From an uncultured Clostridia bacterium (GTDB lineage Bacteria; Bacillota; Clostridia; TANB77; CAG-508), in contig CANRNC010000001.1 of the NCBI GenBank assembly GCA_947631915.1, forward strand, positions 1-64,000: 64,000 bases of DNA. Reading direction: 5' to 3'. Below the pieces are notes generated by a model. It saw only the letters and a program-made list of their open reading frames with translations. It ran no database searches and was not told the DNA's origin. The first letter of the stretch is position 1. The number at the start of each line of letters is the position of its first letter. Below are positions 1-11,681 of the stretch, one piece after another. The translations under genes were made by a program, and so were the position numbers.

Positions 1-191
1 CACTTATTAATATTTCGTCGCCCTCATCAGCGTCTATTTTATATTATCACTTTTATATCCTCTTGTCAATACTTTTTGTCTTGGTAATTTTTTCCTTTTA
101 TCTTCTATATTATAAAATAGATTCACTCTTTGTAGTTAAATACCCGTTTCGAATCGATTCGTCTACTACTGTTCTATTGAATTATATAATC

Positions 192-1067
192 TTAAAACAA
201 AAGATTTATCATTCCTAATACAAATCCAATTATAGCACCCAAATTGATTATTGCATTTAGTTCCTTTTTCATAACATTTAAAATTAAATTCTCCAATTCT
301 ATCATATTCATAGAATTTATTTTGTCTTCAATTATCTTTTGTATATTAATTTTTGATAGTACTATTGGCAATTTATTAATAACTATTTGTTCATAGACTT
401 TTAGTATTGCATCGTAAAATTCTTTATTTGGTCTTATTACTTCTGATACATTTTTATTTAACAAATTATTTATTTCGCTTTCCACCATTTCATTGATTAC
501 GCTCTCTCCAGAATTTTCTATATATTCATCTACCTTTAATTGAATACTTTGTTTCATGGAACTAACAATTTTTTGTGCACCAAATATAGAAAATATAGAT
601 TTCCCAACCTTTTCATTCACTACTTGTTCTATTTCATTTACTAATATATCTCCTATGCGCTTTTCAGTTATTGTCTTATATATAGCACTAGATACCTTTT
701 TTGATACGCTTATACTTAAACTCAAAAGGTTCTCTTTTCCTATTTGTTTCTCTAATACACTGCCTAGTCTCTGTTGATTATCTGTTAAAGCTAATTCTAT
801 TGATGCTATTATTTTATTTTTCATGTCCTCTGATAGTAATGTATTTCGTAAATCTTCCTCTGTTAATAAATGTTTTGAAATTGCGCTAGCTATTGTACTT
901 GCAATGTTCTCTCTGTTTTTTGGTATAATACCCGGTGTAAAAGGTAATATAAATTTTCCTATCTTTATTGCTTTTCTAGGCCTAAACATCATTTTTACCG
1001 CAATCCAATTTGTTGAATATCCGATTATTGCACCTACTATTGGTGGCACTATATATGAATAATCCAT
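192..1067 (-). CDS. DUF445 family membrane protein
   Basis: ORF 291 aa; N-terminal PPIVGAIIGYSTNWIAVKMMFRP and C-terminal GAIIGFVLGMINLLF typical of DUF445 (YheB-like). Confidence 0.8.
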   Translation of the reverse strand: MDYSYIVPPIVGAIIGYSTNWIAVKMMFRPRKAIKIGKFILPFTPGIIPKNRENIASTIASAISKHLLTEEDLRNTLLSEDMKNKIIASIELALTDNQQRLGSVLEKQIGKENLLSLSISVSKKVSSAIYKTITEKRIGDILVNEIEQVVNEKVGKSIFSIFGAQKIVSSMKQSIQLKVDEYIENSGESVINEMVESEINNLLNKNVSEVIRPNKEFYDAILKVYEQIVINKLPIVLSKINIQKIIEDKINSMNMIELENLILNVMKKELNAIINLGAIIGFVLGMINLLF

Positions 1068-1089
1068 TTGTTTCTCCTTTTCTACTATA

Positions 1090-1707
1090 TTATATAATAT
1101 ATGACTTTATTGCATCATACAATTTATGCATTGGCAAACCTACTACTGTTGTATAATTTCCTTCTATTTTATCTATAAATACACAGAATTCACTTTGTAT
1201 TGCATATCCTCCTGCCTTATCCAATGCTTTACCAGTATCTACCCATTTCTTTATTTCACTTTGTGTCATATCTTTCAAGTATACTTCTGCTAAATCATAA
1301 TTTAAATATTGTTTAAATTTACCTTTCTCCTGTATCATTATGCATAAACTAGTTATAACTTTATGTGATGAACCCTTTAATTCATTTAATATTCTAATTG
1401 CATCTTCTTTATCTTTTGGTTTTCCATATGTTAACTTATCTTTTACTATCATTGAATCAGAACCTATTACTATTCGATCTCCTGAAGTTTTATTAAAAAC
1501 TTCTTTTGCCTTTATATATGCTAATCTTTTAGATTGTTCTGCTATAGAAAGTCCTTCTTCAAAAGTTTCATCCACTTCACTTGGTATTACTTCATATTTA
1601 ATTTGTAATAAATCCATAAGTTCTCTTCTTCTTGGAGATTGTGATGCTAGTATTATTCTCACTTTTATTACCCTCCCTTTATATAAAAAATGCAATCTAA
1701 TGAACAT
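1090..1707 (-). CDS. maf: Maf-like nucleotide pyrophosphatase (septum formation protein)
   Basis: IILASQSPRRRELM motif, GSDSMIV, GGYAIQ; true start probably internal, near VRIILASQ. Confidence 0.9.
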   Translation of the reverse strand: MFIRLHFLYKGRVIKVRIILASQSPRRRELMDLLQIKYEVIPSEVDETFEEGLSIAEQSKRLAYIKAKEVFNKTSGDRIVIGSDSMIVKDKLTYGKPKDKEDAIRILNELKGSSHKVITSLCIMIQEKGKFKQYLNYDLAEVYLKDMTQSEIKKWVDTGKALDKAGGYAIQSEFCVFIDKIEGNYTTVVGLPMHKLYDAIKSYII

Positions 1708-1721
1708 TAGACTGCATTTTG
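1685..1721. terminator. hairpin between maf and ftsZ
   Basis: aaaaaatgcaatctaatgaacattagactgcatttt inverted repeat with A/T flanks. Confidence 0.6.
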
Positions 1722-1734
1722 AGTGTTACATAAT

Positions 1735-2868
1735 CTATTTATTTAATCCTTTGTTTTTTCTTAAAAATGATGGTATATCCAAATCTTGTGCATTACCACC
1801 TAAACTCTCTGCTGAAGATGGAATAGGATTTATTTTTTGTTCCCATGCTTTTGATACAATTTGATCTACACCCATCCTTGAAAAGGATTGTCTTGGCTCT
1901 TCATCTGCAAATCCAGTTGCTATTACAGTTATTAATAATTCATCTTCTAATGATTCATCAATTACTGTACCAAAAATTATATTAGCTTCTGGATCTACAC
2001 TTCTTTGTACCAATTCAGCTGCAGTATTAACTTCCTGTAATCCTAAAGAACTTGATCCTGTTATATTAATAATTACTCCTCTTGCTCCTTCGATTGATGT
2101 TTCTAGTAAAGGACTTTGAATAGCTTGTTTTGCTGCATCTTCAGCTCTGTTTTCTCCAGATGCTCTTCCTATACCCATATGTGCCATTCCTGTATTTAAC
2201 ATTATAGTCTTAACATCTGCAAAATCTAGATTTACAAGTCCTGGGTTAGCTATTAAGTCAGATATTCCTTGTACACCTTGTCTTAATATATCATCTGCCA
2301 TTTTAAATGCATCTATAATTGATGTTTTTCTATCTATTATTTGTAATAGTTTATCATTTGGAATAACAACTAATGTATCTACTTTACCTTTTAAACTTTC
2401 TATTCCTCTTTCTGCTTGAGCAAGTCTTTTCTTTCCTTCAAATGTAAATGGTTTTGTAACAACTCCTATTGTTAATATTCCCATTTCCTTTGCACATGCT
2501 GCTACTGTTGGTGCTGCTCCTGTTCCTGTTCCTCCACCCATTCCGGCTGTAACAAATACCATATCAGCTCCTCTTAATGCTTCTGCTATTTCTGATTTAC
2601 TTTCTTCTGCAGATTGAGCTCCAACATTAGGATCAGCTCCTGCTCCTAGTCCTCTTGTTATTTTTTCTCCTATTTGTATTCTTGTGCTAGCATTTGAAAC
2701 TTGTAATGCTTGTTTATCTGTATTTACAGCTATAAATTCTACTCCTTTTATACCTGAATCAATCATTCTATTAACAGCATTGTTTCCTCCGCCACCAACA
2801 CCGATTACTTTAATTACTGCATTCCCTTCGTTTAATCTACTTGTATCTTCATCATTATATTCTAACAT
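1735..2868 (-). CDS. ftsZ: cell division protein FtsZ
   Basis: [24 protein letters not shown], 377 aa. Confidence 0.98.
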   Translation of the reverse strand: MLEYNDEDTSRLNEGNAVIKVIGVGGGGNNAVNRMIDSGIKGVEFIAVNTDKQALQVSNASTRIQIGEKITRGLGAGADPNVGAQSAEESKSEIAEALRGADMVFVTAGMGGGTGTGAAPTVAACAKEMGILTIGVVTKPFTFEGKKRLAQAERGIESLKGKVDTLVVIPNDKLLQIIDRKTSIIDAFKMADDILRQGVQGISDLIANPGLVNLDFADVKTIMLNTGMAHMGIGRASGENRAEDAAKQAIQSPLLETSIEGARGVIINITGSSSLGLQEVNTAAELVQRSVDPEANIIFGTVIDESLEDELLITVIATGFADEEPRQSFSRMGVDQIVSKAWEQKINPIPSSAESLGGNAQDLDIPSFLRKNKGLNK

Positions 2869-2885
2869 TCCTATTCCTCCTCTAA

Positions 2886-4118
2886 TTAACTATAAAAGAA
2901 TTCTTTCATTCTTTCAAAGACCATTTTCAAAATATTTTCTTCTTTTGAAGTATCTATTGAACTTGAAACTGACTTTGCAAATGGCTTTGAAGCGATATAT
3001 CTGACTAATGCATATGCTGTTCTATAACTTGGTCTAATTGTACTTACCAGTCTTCCTGTTGATATTTTTACAGGGATATTTAAAGTAATCTTACCTGCCA
3101 CATCACTCTTATTAATATTTGCTATACCTTGTCCAGTCAATACTACATTATTTATTTTTGGTTTGATTCCTTGAAGCATTATATCTTTATTAACTAATGC
3201 AAATATTTCTTCAATTCTTGCTTCAATAATTTCTATTAATTCTGAACTTCTTATTGTTTTATTTTTAGAATCACCCATATAAGTGTTTAAGAAAATTTCA
3301 TTATCATTGTCTATAAAAGATCTTAAAGCAAGTCCATATTGCCTTTTTAGCTTGTCTGCTTCTTCCTCACTAATGCTTAATACTAATGCTATATCTTTTG
3401 TAATAGTATCTCCTCCTACTGGAATAGTATTAGTATATACAAATTTGTTTCCTTCAAATACTCCTATGTCTGTATTGCCTGCTCCTATGTCTAATAGCAT
3501 TATATTATCATTAAGTTCATTTCTATCTAACACAAGATTTCTTTCTGCAAGAGTAACTGGAACTAATCCATCTATCTTTTCAATCCCAGCTTTTCTAAAT
3601 ATAGAAGATAATTGTTTTAAATAGTCTTTATCTAGCAATATCACTTGTGCATCCACAGTAATACTAGAACTGAACGCTCCTATAGGATCTTGTACTATCT
3701 CTCCGCTTTCCAATGTAAAACCTTGAGGTACAACATCTATTATAGTCTTACCTTCTGGAACCTCTATATCTTTTACTAACATCATACTTGCACCAACATC
3801 TTTAATTGATATTCCTGCATATTTGTCTTTCACTTCCTTTGTTGCAGAATTTTGTACTATTGTTATGTATTTCCCTGGAACTGTGACATAAGCAGAATTT
3901 ATCTTTAAATTGGCTTCCTCTTCTGCATCTTGAATTGTCTTAGCAATCGACATTGCAACTTCATCCTCGTCAATAATTTTACCTTTTCTTATTCCATTGC
4001 ATTTAGTTTTTTTAGAAGAAATTATTTCAATTTGATTAAAATTATTAACTTCACCAACAATAGCGGATACTTTAGAAGTGCCTATATCTAAACCGACAAT
4101 TATATCACCTATTGCCAA
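2886..4118 (-). CDS. ftsA: cell division protein FtsA
   Basis: [30 protein letters not shown]; upstream of ftsZ. Confidence 0.96.
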   Translation of the reverse strand: MAIGDIIVGLDIGTSKVSAIVGEVNNFNQIEIISSKKTKCNGIRKGKIIDEDEVAMSIAKTIQDAEEEANLKINSAYVTVPGKYITIVQNSATKEVKDKYAGISIKDVGASMMLVKDIEVPEGKTIIDVVPQGFTLESGEIVQDPIGAFSSSITVDAQVILLDKDYLKQLSSIFRKAGIEKIDGLVPVTLAERNLVLDRNELNDNIMLLDIGAGNTDIGVFEGNKFVYTNTIPVGGDTITKDIALVLSISEEEADKLKRQYGLALRSFIDNDNEIFLNTYMGDSKNKTIRSSELIEIIEARIEEIFALVNKDIMLQGIKPKINNVVLTGQGIANINKSDVAGKITLNIPVKISTGRLVSTIRPSYRTAYALVRYIASKPFAKSVSSSIDTSKEENILKMVFERMKEFFYS

Positions 4119-4196
4119 TTTTTTTCTCCTCCAATTTTATATATTTTCTATGTTTTAAAGAATATAATATTTTTAATAAAAAGTCAATAGAAAGTC

Positions 4197-4251
4197 GTAA
4201 TATTTTTGTAATATTTTTGCAATAAATTTGTAATAAATTTGTTATTTGTTG
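4197..4251. repeat. 11-bp phased iteron array (5 units)
   Basis: gtaatattttt / gtaatattttt / gcaataaattt / gtaataaattt / gttatttgttg, starts exactly 11 bp apart. Confidence 0.75.
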
Positions 4252-4254
4252 AAA

Positions 4255-4644
4255 TCACTCACTTTTGCTTTTATTAGTGCTTTTTACTTTTTTTTCTGTC
4301 CATATTTTTTCAATATAATATTTCCTTATTATAGTTAAATTTAAAAACATTCTGTTTACAAATACAACTATTGCAGCCAAGTATATATCAACGTTTAATT
4401 TGTCTCCTAAATATGTCAATAACATTGATAATATTGCATTTCCGAAAAAACCTGATACGAAAACTTTAAAATCAAAATTTCCTTTTAATGTTGCAGAAAT
4501 TCCTCCAAATATTGAGTCTAAAGCTGCAATGATAGCTATTGCTAAATACCCAGAATATGTATATGAAATTATTGGTGCATTCACTCCTAAAATCACACCT
4601 ATTAAACATCCTAAAACTATAGCTCCTATTATCACTTTAATCAA
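4255..4644 (-). CDS. sbp: small basic protein family (DUF1290) in dcw cluster
   Basis: GAIVLGCLIGVILG..., ALDSIFGG; position next to ftsA. Confidence 0.85.
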   Translation of the reverse strand: MIKVIIGAIVLGCLIGVILGVNAPIISYTYSGYLAIAIIAALDSIFGGISATLKGNFDFKVFVSGFFGNAILSMLLTYLGDKLNVDIYLAAIVVFVNRMFLNLTIIRKYYIEKIWTEKKVKSTNKSKSE

Positions 4645-4659
4645 CCCTTCCTTATAGAT

Positions 4660-5379
4660 TTATTTAACGTAATCTAATGTCATCTCTCCATCATATTTAT
4701 TAATAGAAATATTATTATCACTCTTCATAGATATTGTATATCCATTAGTTTGATATTCATCTAAAAACCCTTTTTTTATGTTTAAAGCACTTTGTAAATA
4801 TGTTACATCACCTATAGCTTTTATTGTATAGGGAGATGCTATTCTATTCTCGTTAATTACCACAAAATTTCCTACATCGACTATATCTGTCATTGCAACT
4901 ATCCTTTGGTCATTTATAGATATCGCCTCTGCTCCCGCAGAGTTTAATTCATTTACTAAATCTAATAAGTTTTGTGATGTTACTTCTAACTCACTATTAC
5001 TTGATAAGTTTATTATTACTCCTTCTCCTTTAACATCAGTAAGACCTAATAACATCTTGGCATTTTCTAATTCCTCTTCCAATAATTCTCCTGCTTCTTC
5101 ATTTGATTCAATTTTACTTTCATATTCAGCTATCTTTGTCTTATTATATTCTAATTCTTTACTTACATCTTGATATTGTTCTTTCCAATCTGCTAATGCT
5201 TCTCTCAATTCATTTTCTCTCATTGTTTCTATCTCTGCCACATCAATTTTATTAACAGTTTTGAATTGAATACACATTACATATACTATTATAAAGCAAA
5301 TTATAAATATTGTTATAGAAACCATTATTTTACTTTTGTCAATTTTAAACTTCTTTTTTTCTCCCATGCAACAGACCAT
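4660..5379 (-). CDS. DUF881 family protein (YlxW-like)
   Basis: LLGLTDVKGEGVIINLSSN, NELNSAGAEAISINDQRI. Confidence 0.88.
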   Translation of the reverse strand: MVCCMGEKKKFKIDKSKIMVSITIFIICFIIVYVMCIQFKTVNKIDVAEIETMRENELREALADWKEQYQDVSKELEYNKTKIAEYESKIESNEEAGELLEEELENAKMLLGLTDVKGEGVIINLSSNSELEVTSQNLLDLVNELNSAGAEAISINDQRIVAMTDIVDVGNFVVINENRIASPYTIKAIGDVTYLQSALNIKKGFLDEYQTNGYTISMKSDNNISINKYDGEMTLDYVK

Positions 5380-5388
5380 CCTTTCATT

Positions 5389-6102
5389 CTATTTTTTTAT
5401 CGTCATATATTTAGCGTTCAATACTTTATTATATTTTGGAATAGTTACTTCATCTGATTTTTCTATTTTTATTTCGACTCCATCTTCTTCCATAATTCCA
5501 ATATATGAGCCTGGTCTTGTTATCCCGTTTAAAAGCTCTTTGTTTCCAATAGCCGATATTACGAATGGTGAATTAATTTTTTCGCCGTTTACTGATATTA
5601 CTGCTCCAACACAATCAATAGATGTAGTTGATAGAACTCTTTGTCCATTTATTGCAATTGCTTCCGCTCCTGAATTCTTCAATTCATTCACAATCTCTAT
5701 CAAATCAGTATTATGTACTAGTTCATCGCTAAGGTTTTTATCTTTTACACTAGCATTGTTATTATCTGCTACTGTAATTACTATACCTTCTCCTGTAAGT
5801 TCTGTTAATCCTAATAATGAATTTGCAGATTTTAATTCTTGCTCGATCTCTGTAAAATCGTTATTATTTTGAGTTGCTTGTTGTCTTACCTCCTCAAGTC
5901 TATTTTCAGAGCTTTGAAGCTCTGCATATATCTTTTCGTATTTTTCCTTCCATTGCAACACTTCATCTCTTAAATCATTATTAGAAGTTCTTATATTATT
6001 CGAAATAGTATTCTTTTTTGTTGTATTAATTTGAATTATTATTCCACTAGTCAATAATATACACATTACCCCTAGTGTAATTGCTATCTGTTTCTTATCC
6101 AT
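5389..6102 (-). CDS. DUF881 family protein, paralog of neighbour
   Basis: LLGLTELTGEGIVITVADN, NELKNSGAEAIAINGQRV. Confidence 0.88.
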   Translation of the reverse strand: MDKKQIAITLGVMCILLTSGIIIQINTTKKNTISNNIRTSNNDLRDEVLQWKEKYEKIYAELQSSENRLEEVRQQATQNNNDFTEIEQELKSANSLLGLTELTGEGIVITVADNNNASVKDKNLSDELVHNTDLIEIVNELKNSGAEAIAINGQRVLSTTSIDCVGAVISVNGEKINSPFVISAIGNKELLNGITRPGSYIGIMEEDGVEIKIEKSDEVTIPKYNKVLNAKYMTIKK

Positions 6103-6238
6103 ATTTTAATTCCTTTCAAATTTATTTCTTAAAATAAACAATTCGAAATTTCCAAACATTTCTTGGAAAAATATGAAAATGAAAAACACTTCATTTTCAC
6201 ATCTTTCCTTATTTCGCTTCTTTAAAATAGTAAAATTT

Positions 6239-7042
6239 TTATTTAGGTGAAAAATAAATCTGTTCTTGATTTAGATATATTGTACCAGGAACTCCTTCTT
6301 GTTCCTCTAATACATACTTCATATATAGCATCTTACTGCTTAAGTCATTCATGCCTCCAAGATACACTTCTTTTGCCTCTTTTTCTAATGTTAAGATATA
6401 ATTAGATTTACTTTCTACATTTATAGCACTTAATTCTCTATTTATTTCTATATTATTCATTGCGTCTTTTATTTGTATTACATTTTGTAACTTTTCTAAA
6501 TCTTCATTTTCTAATCTATTTCCTTCTTTTATATCTTCTAATTGAGTAGAAAGACCTGTTATTAGAGTTAATGATGATTTTTCACTTGATTTTTCTAGTA
6601 TATAACCTTGATTATTTATATATGCAACTTGATTCTCACTTAAGTAAATCGCATATGTCGCCGTTCTCTCCTCTATAATTATTTCTATTTTTGATGGTAA
6701 TTTTCTTTTTATAGTAATGCTTTCCACATAAGAATTATTATTCTTTATATTAGAAATAACTTTAGATTTGCTAAAATTAAATATATTATCACCTATTTTA
6801 AGATTTGACAATGCTAAATATTCCTCTGAATCAAATTTTTCATTTCCAATTACATTAATTTCAGTAATATTAAACATTGGAGATGTTAATCCATATGCTA
6901 TCAACCCAATCAATAAAGCCATACAAATTAGAATTTTAAGAATTATTTTTATAACTCTAAATTTTCTCATTCTTTTTTGTTTTTCTAAATTAGTAGTATT
7001 TCTTGGTCTGGGTCTTCGTTTTTCTCTTAAGTTATTTTGCAT
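6239..7042 (-). CDS. FtsQ/DivIB-type cell division protein
   Basis: single TM, POTRA-like FNITEINVIGNEKFDSEEYLALSNLKIGDNIF. Confidence 0.88.
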   Translation of the reverse strand: MQNNLREKRRPRPRNTTNLEKQKRMRKFRVIKIILKILICMALLIGLIAYGLTSPMFNITEINVIGNEKFDSEEYLALSNLKIGDNIFNFSKSKVISNIKNNNSYVESITIKRKLPSKIEIIIEERTATYAIYLSENQVAYINNQGYILEKSSEKSSLTLITGLSTQLEDIKEGNRLENEDLEKLQNVIQIKDAMNNIEINRELSAINVESKSNYILTLEKEAKEVYLGGMNDLSSKMLYMKYVLEEQEGVPGTIYLNQEQIYFSPK

Positions 7043-8282
7043 TTATTCACCTTCTTTAATTTCTATTTTAGCTCCTATTTTTTGTAATTTTCTATCCAAA
7101 CTTTCATATCCTCGCAATATATATTCTATATTTGAAAGCTCTGTAATACCATCTGCTTGTAAAGCTGCGATAACTAATGCTGCCCCACCTCTTAAATCCA
7201 TTGCCTTTACACTAGTAGCCTTTATAGTTTTCTCTCCTGTTACTTCGACTTTTCTTTCTTTTTGTATTACATTTACTCCCATCTTTTTTAATTCAGGAAC
7301 ATATTTATATCTATTTTCAAAAATATTTTCCTGCATGCAAGATTTTCCTTCTGCTCTTATTAATGTAGCTACGAATATTGACTGCATATCTGTAGGAAAT
7401 CCAGGATAAGGCTGTGTTTCTATATTTATACCTTTAAGTCTTTCTGGTGCTTTTAAGTATATACTATCATTATTTAACTCAATACTGCATCCACATTCTT
7501 TAAGTTTATTTATAGTTTCTTTCATGTGTTTTGGCTCTGCATTCTTTAAAATAATTTCTCCGCTTATTTGCAGCAACAGCACATAACATTGTTCCTGCCT
7601 CTATTCTATCAGGCATTACCTTATAAATTACATTTTTCAATCTCTTTACTCCTGTAATTTCTATAATACTGCTTCCTGCCCCTTTTATATTAGCACCCAT
7701 TTGGTTTAGCATATTTTGTAAATCTTCTATCTCTGGCTCCATAGCAGAATTTTTAATTCTTGTGACTCCTTCTATGAGAACTGAAGCTAACATTATATTT
7801 TCAGTAGCCCCAACACTTGGAAAATCTAGAATAATTTCAGATGGTTGCATTTTATCTGCTGTACATTTTATTTTTTCATCCTTCATACTTACTTGTACGC
7901 CAAGCTTTTCAAACGCTTTTAAATGTAGGTCAATTGGTCTTTTACCTATATCACATCCTCCTGGATATGTGAAAATACATTTTTTAAATCTTCCTATAAG
8001 TGCTCCTACTAAGCTTACAGACGATCTCATCTTGTGCATCAAATCTGTAGGTATTTCGAATGAATTTAATTCTTTAGAATTAATTATTATTTTATCACTA
8101 TTATGCTCTATTTTGCAACCTAATTTTTCAAGAATTTCTAACATTATTTTTATATCTGAAATATTTGGTATATTATGTAATTCAGTAATTCCACCATTTA
8201 AAATACTTGCTGCAATAATAGGTAATGCTGCATTTTTTGAACCAGATATTTCTACCTCTCCAGAAAGTCTATTTCCGTCCAT
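7043..8282 (-). CDS. murA: UDP-N-acetylglucosamine 1-carboxyvinyltransferase, two ORFs joined by +1 shift at CGG (7560-7562)
   Basis: ORF 7506..8282 gives the N-terminal part to MPDRIEAGTMLCAVAANK; ORF 7043..7582 continues GEIILKNAEPKHM. Skipping C at 7562 joins them without gap. Confidence 0.92.
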
Positions 8283-8379
8283 AAATTAGATATTTTTTCA
8301 TTTATTTTACCTCCTTATGTTAAATATTTTATGCATGTTTCCAATTTATGTTAATTTATAGACAAAAAATAACAATATA

Positions 8380-8406
8380 AAAAGGTAAGCATCGCCTACC
8401 TTTTTC
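8380..8406. terminator. rho-independent terminator after recN
   Basis: aaaaggtaagcatcgcctacctttttc. Confidence 0.7.
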
Positions 8407-8432
8407 AATTATTCAGTAATTTATAGATTCAG

Positions 8433-10061
8433 TTATGCAATATTTCTTAATTCTTTTGCATGTTCTATAGCAACTTTCGAACATTCTCCGCTTGCAATCC
8501 TTGCAATTTCATTTATAGTTTCTTCTTCATTTAATTTCTTTATATTTGTTATTGTTCTTCCTTTTTCAACATTTTTACTTATATAATAATTATGATCTCC
8601 TTTTGCTGCAATATTTGCTTGATGTGTTATACATATTACTTGATGAGTCTTTGATATTTGTTTTAACTTTTCTCCAACACTCTTTACTGCTTTTCCAGAT
8701 ATTCCTGTATCTATTTCATCAAAAATTAAAATTGGAACATCATCTACATCTGCTAAAACATTTTTTATTGCAAGCATAATTCTAGACATTTCTCCACCCG
8801 AAGCTATCTTTATTAGAGGTTTATCTTCTTCTCCTATATTTGTACTTATTAGAAACTGTACTTTATCTTTTCCATTTTCTCCAAATTCTTCTTCCTCGTT
8901 AAAATCTACTAGAACTTTAAAACTAGAATTCTTCATTTCAAGTTCTGCTAACTCTAAATTTATTTTATGAGATAATTTTTCTGCATAGCATATTCTCATT
9001 TTGTGCATATTGATTGCTATTTCTTTCATTTTATGTTCTATTAGTTTTAGTTCTTCTTTCAATTCTAAAATATGTTCTTCTGAATTTTCTATTTTAGTAA
9101 CTTCAGCAATAATATCTGATTGATATCGTAAAATTTCTTCTATGTCATTTCCATACTTTCTTTTTAAATCATGAATTAGATCAACTCTTTGCTCTATTCT
9201 TTGTTTCTCTTCCTCGTCAAAATCAATTTCATTTTCAAATTCTTTTACATCCCTAGATAATTCCTGTAAATCATAATAAATTCCTTTTAGAACGCTTAAA
9301 GTATTTGAATATTTATTATCTAAACTTTCTACTTTTTCTAATGCACGTATGGCATTACTTATAGATTCTATACTGATGTCTCCAATTTCTTTATCAACTT
9401 CATTTAAATTGTTTTGAATTTTATTAAAATTTAAGATTCTCTCTCTTAAATTTTCAACCTCTACATCTTCCCCCACTTTTAAATTAGCAGATTCTATTTC
9501 ATTTATCTGATATTTTAACAAATCTAATTTTCTCTGCTTTTCTTTATCATCACCAAAATTAATTTTCAATTCATTTCTTATATTTTTATATTCAGTATAT
9601 AGTTTCAAATACTCATTTTTTAATCCTTTTATTTTTTCTCCTATAAAATTATCTAGATACTTAATATGATAATTAGGATTTAATAAGCATTGATTATCCG
9701 TCTGTCCATGAATGTCAATTAAATTTTGCATAAATATTTTTAATTCGCTTACTGTAACTAATCTTCCATTTATTTTACATGAATTTCTACCATTAGTGTG
9801 AATTTCTCTAGTTATAATTATATTGCCATCTATAGAGTTTTCATTCTTTGGCAAATATAGTGATAATTCCACAAAACAAAATTCCTCTCCTTGTCTTATC
9901 ATCTCTTTAGAAAATCTGCCACCAGTTGCAATTTGAAGTGAATCTATAATTAGTGTTTTTCCAGCTCCTGTTTCTCCTGTTAAAATATTTAAACCATTGT
10001 TTAAATCTATTATTAAGTCTCCTATTATACCAATATTTTTTATATGTAAAGTTGATATCAT
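8433..10061 (-). CDS. recN: DNA repair protein RecN
   Basis: GLNILTGETGAGKTLIIDSL, IKIASGGEMSRIMLAIK, FDEIDTGISG. Confidence 0.96.
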   Translation of the reverse strand: MISTLHIKNIGIIGDLIIDLNNGLNILTGETGAGKTLIIDSLQIATGGRFSKEMIRQGEEFCFVELSLYLPKNENSIDGNIIITREIHTNGRNSCKINGRLVTVSELKIFMQNLIDIHGQTDNQCLLNPNYHIKYLDNFIGEKIKGLKNEYLKLYTEYKNIRNELKINFGDDKEKQRKLDLLKYQINEIESANLKVGEDVEVENLRERILNFNKIQNNLNEVDKEIGDISIESISNAIRALEKVESLDNKYSNTLSVLKGIYYDLQELSRDVKEFENEIDFDEEEKQRIEQRVDLIHDLKRKYGNDIEEILRYQSDIIAEVTKIENSEEHILELKEELKLIEHKMKEIAINMHKMRICYAEKLSHKINLELAELEMKNSSFKVLVDFNEEEEFGENGKDKVQFLISTNIGEEDKPLIKIASGGEMSRIMLAIKNVLADVDDVPILIFDEIDTGISGKAVKSVGEKLKQISKTHQVICITHQANIAAKGDHNYYISKNVEKGRTITNIKKLNEEETINEIARIASGECSKVAIEHAKELRNIA

Positions 10062-10198
10062 AATAAACCTCCGTTTGTAGAATGTTTGTTTGTATTATGA
10101 TATACCTTTATTATTTTTTTGTCAATATATTTTATAATTTTTTTACAAATTTTTGTTTGTGTGATTATTGTATAAAAAATGATCACACAAACGACAAT

Positions 10199-11462
10199 TT
10201 ATATATTACTACTTATTGCTGTTTTAAAATAATTATTTATATTTGATAATAATTCTATAAAGTATGTTTTCTCATCTTTTTTAGGAACTTTTTCACCTGC
10301 CACAATATCTATACTTATTCTTATTTTATTCCCTACTTTCACTTTTAATTCTCCAACTTTCTCGCCTTTATCTATTGGAGCTTCTACTGTTTTTATACAG
10401 TTTATCATAACATCTACATTATTTATGTCTTGATTATGTATTGGTATTATATAATCATTATCATTACTTAATTCTATATTTAAATATTCATTAATTCCTT
10501 TTACAATTTCAATATTATTTTCCTTTTTCCATTGATTAAATGTATTATTTATATTATCTGATACATTCATTATTTTATAATTTGCATTAGCATATTCTAT
10601 TATTTTTATACTATCTCTTGTTCTGTCTTTTTTTGTATCAGCTCCTAATACAACTGAAATTATATCCATATTTCCACGTTTTACAGAAGTAACCAAACAT
10701 CTATTAGCACCGTTTGTAAAACCAGTTTTTACACCATAAACTCCATCCAAATATCCTAATAATTCGTTAGTATTTTCAATTGCTTTTCCGTAACCATTAA
10801 TTGTTACCATATAATTTTTAGTACCTACTATTGCTTTGAATTTATTAATATTTAAAGCATAATCTGCCATCTTTGCTAATTCTACTGCAGTTGTATAATG
10901 TTCATCTGCATCTAATCCATTAACTGTTACAAAATGAGTATTACTTAATTCCATCTCTTTAGCTTTTGTATTCATCAATTCTACAAAGTTATCCACAGAG
11001 TTTCCCACATATTCCGCTAATGCAATTGCACAATCGTTTCCTGATTTAAGCATAAGTCCATACAATAAATCGTTTACTGTTATTTTATCACCAGTATGTA
11101 AGCCGAAGTCTTGATCCGCCTACTCCTGCAGATTTACTTGAAATAGTAACTACATTGTTCAAATTATCTACATTTTCAATAACAACAATAGCAGTCATAA
11201 TTTTTGTAGTAGATGCCATTTTTCTTTTAGAGTTTTCATCTTTTCCCCATATTATTTCTCCTGATGTTCTATCATATATTACAGCAGATCTCGAATTTAT
11301 AACAGGTTCATCTGTTGTATTAGCACTTGCTGATTGGATCTGTTCATATATCCATGCTGTATCATTTATATCGTCTTCAAAATCTTCATCATCGGCATAT
11401 ATATTAGAAGATATTCCAATTATATATACAAATATTACTATATACATTATATATTTTTTCAT
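10199..11462 (-). CDS. serine-type D-Ala-D-Ala carboxypeptidase (DacF/DacB-like), two ORFs joined by +1 shift at CGG (11103-11105)
   Basis: signal peptide, ASTTKIMTAIV (SxxK), then SGNDCAIALAE (SxN) and KTGFTNGA (KTG); skipping C at 11105 gives GGSRL-GLHTGDKITVNDLLYGLMLKSGND. Confidence 0.92.
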
Positions 11463-11628
11463 AAATTAAAAAACCTTCCTAACATTTTTTAACATCACTT
11501 TTTCATGAGCACATGTAAATGTACATATCTATTAAATTTATATTTCATCAAAAACAAATTTTAAACTAACCAAATAGCAGTACTTGCAAAGCAATTCTGA
11601 TAATTTCTATAAATTTACTACATATAAA

Positions 11629-11666
11629 AAGCTCACATTTAAAATTATATTTTTAAATGTGAGCTT
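11629..11666. terminator. hairpin terminator
   Basis: aaaagctcacatttaaaattatatttttaaatgtgagcttt. Confidence 0.65.
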
Positions 11667-11681
11667 TATGAATATTTTTTA

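Noticed and set aside
7567-7569. murA frameshift explained by an extra A in the AAA run
   Set aside because: Removing an A also restores frame (AVAAISGEII), but removing C of CGG gives NKGEII, closer to the RG/KG of MurA, and matches the pattern of the other three sites. Not fully excluded.
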